DNA of 64,000 nucleotides from NCBI GenBank assembly GCA_963597395.1, contig CAVBPX010000002.1:13715-77714 (forward strand), read 5' to 3'. This stretch comes from Hallerella sp963597395. Its GTDB lineage: Bacteria; Fibrobacterota; Fibrobacteria; Fibrobacterales; Fibrobacteraceae. The notes beneath the pieces were generated by a model that saw only the letters and a program-made list of their open reading frames with translations, was not told the origin of the DNA and ran no database searches. The position numbers were made by a program, and so were the translations under genes. Numbering within the stretch: position 1 is the stretch's first letter; the number at the start of each line of letters is the position of its first letter. Below are positions 60,116-64,000 of the stretch, one piece after another.

Positions 60116-61009
60116 ATGAAAAAAGACCTGTTCAAACTGCATCTCGCCGTTGCGCTCGCCGGCATGACTGGCATTTTTGGCAAGTGGATAACGCTCGACG
60201 CCATATCGCTCGTCTGGTATCGGCTTTTGATTGCGTTTCTCGTTTGCGGTGTTTACTTTGTGTGTACACACAAACGAAGAGACTTTGAACTTTTGGAATA
60301 TTTGAAAATTGGCGGCGTGGGTGCGGTCCTTGCCGTTCACTGGTTTCTCTTTTACGCGAGCATCAAGCTTTCGAACGTCTCGGTGGGCGTAATATGCCTG
60401 TCATCGACGAGTTTTTTCACGGCGATTTTTGCACCGGTTCTTTCGCACAAAAGGCCTTCCGCCAAGGAGATCTTTTTTGGCGTTTCCGCGATACTCGGCG
60501 TTTCGCTCATCTTTTCGTTCGACAGCAAGTACCGGCTGGGAATTATCGCGGGGACGCTTTGCGCGGCAGGCGTTTCGCTCTTTAACATTCTGAACAAGAA
60601 GGTCGGCGAAAGGCATTCCGCATCAACGATGCTCCTCGGCGAACTTTCCGGAGGATTTCTCTTTGCGTGTCTAGTAGTCCCCTTTTACATGGCCTTTTGC
60701 GATTTGCAAAGCTTCCCCGTTCCGGACCTTTCCGACACGCTCAAACTTCTTGTGTTCGCGGTGATTTGCACGGCGTGGATCCAGTTTTTGCAAATTCAGT
60801 CGCTGCAGGTCTTTTCGCCCTTTATGGTGGGACTCACCTTTTGCCTCGAGCCTCTCTACAGCATTCTTTTTGCGGCCGTTTTCTTTCACGAATTTCGGGA
60901 ATGGAGTCTCGCCCTTGTCGCGGGGCTTGTCCTCATCATCATTCCCATCCTTTTGCAGACGGGCGAGATGCTGAAAATCCGGCGAAAGGACGACTTTTCA
61001 AAACAATAG
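60116..61009 (+). CDS. DMT-superfamily (EamA) transporter
   Basis: This is an inner-membrane permease of the drug/metabolite transporter superfamily. The 297-residue product has ten helices in two EamA repeats (LVWYRLLIAFLVCGVYFV; GGVGAVLAVHWFLFYASIKLSNVSVGVICLSSTSFFTAIFAP; FMVGLTFCLEPLYSILFAAVFFHEF). The substrate cannot be told from the sequence. ATG 60116 is preferred over 60086 because homology begins there; its AGAGGT site lies inside the palindromic repeat, where it could be sequestered by the left arm. Confidence 0.9.
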   Translation: MKKDLFKLHLAVALAGMTGIFGKWITLDAISLVWYRLLIAFLVCGVYFVCTHKRRDFELLEYLKIGGVGAVLAVHWFLFYASIKLSNVSVGVICLSSTSFFTAIFAPVLSHKRPSAKEIFFGVSAILGVSLIFSFDSKYRLGIIAGTLCAAGVSLFNILNKKVGERHSASTMLLGELSGGFLFACLVVPFYMAFCDLQSFPVPDLSDTLKLLVFAVICTAWIQFLQIQSLQVFSPFMVGLTFCLEPLYSILFAAVFFHEFREWSLALVAGLVLIIIPILLQTGEMLKIRRKDDFSKQ

Positions 61010-61022
61010 GCTCCCCTTTTTC

Positions 61023-61028
61023 TATTTT
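61023..61028 (+). promoter_or_regulatory. -10 box directly before metG (leaderless pattern)
   Basis: TATTTT is followed by TGGACC and the ATG at 61035; no Shine-Dalgarno is present. Confidence 0.5.
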
Positions 61029-61034
61029 TGGACC

Positions 61035-63125
61035 ATGAAAAATTTTTACGTCACGACTCCGATTTATTACGTAAACGACGCCCCGCATATCGGGCATTCC
61101 TATACCACCGTTCTCGCCGACATTCTCACGCGATTTCACAAGCTTCTCGGCCACCAGACGTTCTTCCTCACCGGAACGGACGAACACGGTCAAAAGGTCC
61201 AGCGCGCCGCGGCAAAACGCGGAGTTACCCCGCAGGAACACGTCGATGAATACAATCTGCGCTTCAAGAATCTGTGGAAAAAAATGGACATCGGCTACGA
61301 TTACTTTATCCGTACGACCGATGCCGACCACAAGAAGTTTGTGAGCGACTGTTTGCAGATGCTGTGGGACAAGGGCGAAATTTATTCCAAGGAATACGAG
61401 GGCTGGTATTCCGTCGGCGAGGAGCGTTTTTTTACACAGGACGAACTTGACGAAAACGGCTGCGACCCGATAAGCCACCGCCCGGTGGACTGGCTCAAGG
61501 AAAAGAACTATTTCTTCCGGATGGGAAAATACCGGGAGCAGCTCATCGAATATCTCGAAAGCCATCGGGACTGGATTGTTCCGGACTACCGCTGGAACGA
61601 AATCCGCGGATTTTTGAAGCAACCGCTGAACGACCTGTGCATCAGCCGGCCCAAGGCGCGCCTCTCGTGGGGAATTCCGCTTCCCTTCGATAGCGACTAC
61701 GTGACCTACGTCTGGTTCGATGCGCTCCTGAACTACGTCAGCGCGGTGATGACGTTTGACGAAAACAAAAAGCTCGTGCCGAAAAAGACCTATCCGTCGG
61801 GCGAAACCATCTGGCCCGCCACCTACCATCTCGTCGGAAAGGACATCATCACGACGCACAGCGTCTATTGGCCCACGATGCTCTTTGCGCTCGGATTTCC
61901 GCTTCCGAAGCACATTCTCGCCCACGGCTGGTGGCTCGTCGGAAACGACAAAATGAGCAAGACGACAGGAAACGTCGTAAACCCGATGGACTACATGGAA
62001 AAATACGGCGTCGATGCGTTCCGCTATTACCTCGCACGCGACATGGTCGTGGGACAGGATGCGAGCTTTACGCACGAAGGCTTTGTCCGCCGCATCAACA
62101 GCGACCTTGCAAACGACCTCGGAAACGTGCTGAACCGCGTCCACAGACTGGTCCTTACGAACTTTGAAGGAACGCTCCCGAAGCCCGGCACTCTGGGCGC
62201 CGAAGAAAACGAGGTTCTGGAAATTGCGAACAGGCTTTCGGCCACGGTTCCGGACCTTCTCGAGAACGTCAAGCTTTCGCAGTCGGTCGAGGAAATTCTT
62301 TCGCTCGTCCGCGCGGTAAACCGCTACCTGGAGCAGAAGGCCCCCTGGAAGCTCGCCAAGGACGCTTCGAAAAAGGAAGAACTCGCCACGGTCCTCTTTG
62401 TGTCGGCGGAAGCTGTCCGCATCGCGCTCAGCTTCCTCTCGCCGGTCATCCCGTCCAAAAGCCGCGAAGGCCTCGCAATGCTCGGAACGGCGCTCGAAAG
62501 CGTCGAAGACCTCAAATGGGGAAAATTCCGGGGCGGCGAAAAATTCGGCGAAGGCGCAGCGCTTTTCCCGCGGATTGTCGAAGAAGCCAAAAAGCCCGAA
62601 GCACCGGCAAAGCCCAAGCAGAACAAGCCTCTCGAAGCGAAGGACGTTCCCGCCGAAATGAACATCCGCGCGGCGAAAATTCTCGAAGTTTCGGACCATC
62701 CCGATGCGACGTCCCTCTACGTTTTGAAAGTCGATGCGGGCGAAGCCGAACCGCGGACCATCTGCTCCGGTCTCAAGAGCAGCTATGCTCCGAGCGAACT
62801 GCAGGGCCGCATGATCCTCCTCTTTGCGAACCTCAAACCGGCCCCGCTCCGCGGCATCATGAGCAACGGAATGCTTTTTGCTGGCGACACGGACGTGGAG
62901 CACAAATGCGTTCTCGTTGCGCCTCCCGAAGGGGCAAAACCCGGAGACCGCGCCGCATTCAAGGGAACGGTTCCTTCGACGGAAGGCCGCATTCTCAAGG
63001 TCAAGGACTTTGAGAAGATTACGCTCGAAGCCCGCGGAAAGCAGGTCGTTTGCGGTGAAAGCCTGCTCGAAATCGGTGGGAAGGCCGTAACATGCGACGT
63101 TTCCGACGGCGCCAAAATTCACTAG
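61035..63125 (+). CDS. metG: Methionyl-tRNA synthetase with C-terminal tRNA-binding domain
   Basis: The enzyme charges tRNA(Met). The 696-residue product has the HIGH motif in APHIGHSYTTVLADILTRF and the KMSKS-like DKMSKTTGNVVNPMDY. The anticodon-binding helical domain is at about 370-520, and a C-terminal EMAP/CsaA-type OB domain (about 590-690) contains RAAKILEVSDHPDATSLYVLKVD and SNGMLFAG. The connective peptide (YSVGEERFFTQDELDENGCD) lacks the paired cysteines of the zinc-knuckle types, so it is the metal-free variant. Confidence 0.96.
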   Translation: MKNFYVTTPIYYVNDAPHIGHSYTTVLADILTRFHKLLGHQTFFLTGTDEHGQKVQRAAAKRGVTPQEHVDEYNLRFKNLWKKMDIGYDYFIRTTDADHKKFVSDCLQMLWDKGEIYSKEYEGWYSVGEERFFTQDELDENGCDPISHRPVDWLKEKNYFFRMGKYREQLIEYLESHRDWIVPDYRWNEIRGFLKQPLNDLCISRPKARLSWGIPLPFDSDYVTYVWFDALLNYVSAVMTFDENKKLVPKKTYPSGETIWPATYHLVGKDIITTHSVYWPTMLFALGFPLPKHILAHGWWLVGNDKMSKTTGNVVNPMDYMEKYGVDAFRYYLARDMVVGQDASFTHEGFVRRINSDLANDLGNVLNRVHRLVLTNFEGTLPKPGTLGAEENEVLEIANRLSATVPDLLENVKLSQSVEEILSLVRAVNRYLEQKAPWKLAKDASKKEELATVLFVSAEAVRIALSFLSPVIPSKSREGLAMLGTALESVEDLKWGKFRGGEKFGEGAALFPRIVEEAKKPEAPAKPKQNKPLEAKDVPAEMNIRAAKILEVSDHPDATSLYVLKVDAGEAEPRTICSGLKSSYAPSELQGRMILLFANLKPAPLRGIMSNGMLFAGDTDVEHKCVLVAPPEGAKPGDRAAFKGTVPSTEGRILKVKDFEKITLEARGKQVVCGESLLEIGGKAVTCDVSDGAKIH

Positions 63126-63146
63126 AATTTTTCCGTCCAAAGGCTC

Positions 63147-63899
63147 ATGTATTCCGAACGGAAATTTCTTTCGCTTTCTCCGAAGTCCCAAGCCAAAAGG
63201 CTTGCCGAACTTTTGCGGATTCTCGTTTTACAGCTCGGAAACGATACGGCGCAAATTCGGAGCGAATACGAACATTACGCGGAATGGCTCTGCCTTTCGG
63301 AAGAGAAAAAGCTCGACGGCAAAAACCAGGCGGAACTGATCGAACTTTACAGAGAATTTCGGACGGAAGCGGGCCTCGGATTCGAGAGGGACGTCTATCT
63401 GGAAAACGAGCCGGGAGACCGAAGCGAGCCTCTTGAAAAGCCGCTCCCCTACGCCGTTCTCGCCCACAACCTTCGAAGCGCGTTCAATGTCGGATCCATC
63501 TTCCGCGGAGCGGACTGCTTTGGCATCGAAGCAGTCCATCTTTCGGGATACACGCCCGGTGTAAACCATCCCATGCTAAAAAGCGCCGCCCGCGGAACCG
63601 AAAAATGGATTCCGTGGAAGCGCTGGGAATCCCCGGCCGAATGCATCGAAGCGCACCGTCAAAACGGCTATGCCATCATCGCGCTCGAAACGGGCGAAGG
63701 CGCGGCTCCGATTCAAGCCGTCAAGTGGCCCTCCAAAGGCCTGATTCTCCTCGGAAACGAAGAGTTGGGAATCGCGCCGGAACTTTTGCGGGAATGTTCC
63801 CTGAAAGTCGAAATTCCGATGGCCGGACGCAAGGCGAGCATGAACGTTTCCGGAGCTTTTGCCGTCCTCGCCTACGCACTACGCACAAATTATTCGTGA
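63147..63899 (+). CDS. TrmH/SpoU-family RNA 2'-O-methyltransferase
   Basis: This is a SPOUT methyltransferase acting on tRNA or rRNA ribose. The product is 250 residues. The N-terminal helical substrate-binding part is followed by YAVLAHNLRSAFNVGSIFRGADCFGIEAVHL (motif 1 with the conserved Asn/Arg), LILLGNEELGIAPELL (motif 2) and VEIPMAGRKASMNVSGAFAVLAYAL (motif 3, the knot). Target position cannot be assigned. It starts 21 bp after metG and is probably on the same transcript. Confidence 0.9.
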   Translation: MYSERKFLSLSPKSQAKRLAELLRILVLQLGNDTAQIRSEYEHYAEWLCLSEEKKLDGKNQAELIELYREFRTEAGLGFERDVYLENEPGDRSEPLEKPLPYAVLAHNLRSAFNVGSIFRGADCFGIEAVHLSGYTPGVNHPMLKSAARGTEKWIPWKRWESPAECIEAHRQNGYAIIALETGEGAAPIQAVKWPSKGLILLGNEELGIAPELLRECSLKVEIPMAGRKASMNVSGAFAVLAYALRTNYS

Positions 63900-63914
63900 C
63901 GCGCCTTTTCCAAA

Positions 63915-63959
63915 GGGAACCTCCAAAATTGCTTTGGGTCACCTCAAAAATTGCTTTGG
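63915..63959 (+). repeat. Two tandem copies of the inverted-repeat family end
   Basis: GGGAACCTCCAAAATTGC (from 63915) and GTCACCTCAAAAATTGC (from 63938) each continue with TTTGG. Both face right, out of the window. The last 40 bases of the window hold no gene. Confidence 0.6.
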
Positions 63960-64000
63960 TTAAGAAAATGCAACCAAATTTTTGAAAATTGAATTTTTAG

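Noticed and set aside
58475..60340. A 621-codon frame antisense to the outer-membrane barrel gene
   Set aside because: It is generated by the Ala/Asp/Lys repeats on the other strand.
60939..63191. A 750-codon frame antisense to metG
   Set aside because: It covers metG exactly and lacks a ribosome site or recognisable motifs.
1..64000. CRISPR array
   Set aside because: No set of regularly spaced direct repeats was found; the repeat family in the last 15 kb is irregularly spaced and inverted.

Overview
The window looks like a chromosomal piece of a Fibrobacter-type anaerobe (phylum Fibrobacterota). The grounds are family content only, since no database search was possible: an intracellular cellobiose phosphorylase, a secreted GH9 cellulase with a type-A-like type IX secretion (T9SS) tail, a PorU-like C25 peptidase, CBM3-like secreted proteins, TSP3/OmpA envelope proteins, many lipoproteins, and fumarase and complex I genes of a fumarate-respiring fibre degrader. 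Most genes use GC-rich third positions. Islands at about 0-3.1 kb, 40.0-40.5 kb and 47-49.4 kb are clearly AT-richer.

Layout. 0-6.4 kb (minus): a lipoprotein and a two-module CBM3-like/DUF6973-like protein, then a PadR regulator with cellobiose phosphorylase. 6.4-15.8 kb (minus): one tight operon, fumarase, hisH, hisF, tldD, a PorU-like C25 peptidase and a membrane protein. 15.9-19.2 kb (plus): an Ala/Asp/Thr/Lys-repeat protein, LemA and its two-TM partner. 19.2-21.2 kb (minus): the GH9 cellulase. 21.4-34.2 kb (plus): a bifunctional (p)ppGpp enzyme, a small unknown protein and ten nuo genes (A, a B-C fusion, D, H-N; no E, F or G) with no gap longer than about 10 bp, closed by a strong terminator. 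34-40 kb: a large lipoprotein, an acyl-CoA synthetase and glutamate dehydrogenase. 40-41.7 kb: a degraded accessory patch with a truncated antitoxin, a small gene with opposing canonical promoters and the relic of an outer-membrane gene. 41.7-46.4 kb: an OmpA/TSP3 protein, a dCMP deaminase, tRNA-Pro next to an assembly gap, a lipoprotein and exonuclease III. 46.4-50.6 kb: a lipoprotein, a McrBC type IV restriction pair, IS and fic relics, and Nif3. 50.7-64 kb: metK, a candidate mobile cassette carrying a CBM3-like gene, a degenerate GGDEF/EAL protein, hflX, gatB, a PIN protein, an outer-membrane barrel, a DMT transporter, metG and an rRNA/tRNA methyltransferase.

How they fit. Cellulose is attacked outside by GH9 and CBM-type proteins. 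Cellobiose is phosphorolysed inside. Fumarase feeds the reductive branch to succinate and a complex-I-like machine couples electron flow to ion pumping. The C25 peptidase is a plausible processor of T9SS cargo such as the GH9 enzyme.

The least expected signals are these. (1) A short inverted-repeat family (core GGTCACCTCTAARAATT) with exact 5-bp duplications flanks a 1.06-kb segment carrying a CBM3-like gene. It recurs as a 25-bp minimal copy sitting on the start of a transporter gene, and marks an IS relic beside mcrBC. (2) A TAnnTT box lies exactly 6-7 nt before the start codon of seven genes without Shine-Dalgarno sequences, which suggests leaderless mRNAs. (3) NuoB and NuoC are fused. (4) mcrC contains a segment that reads sensibly only in another frame.
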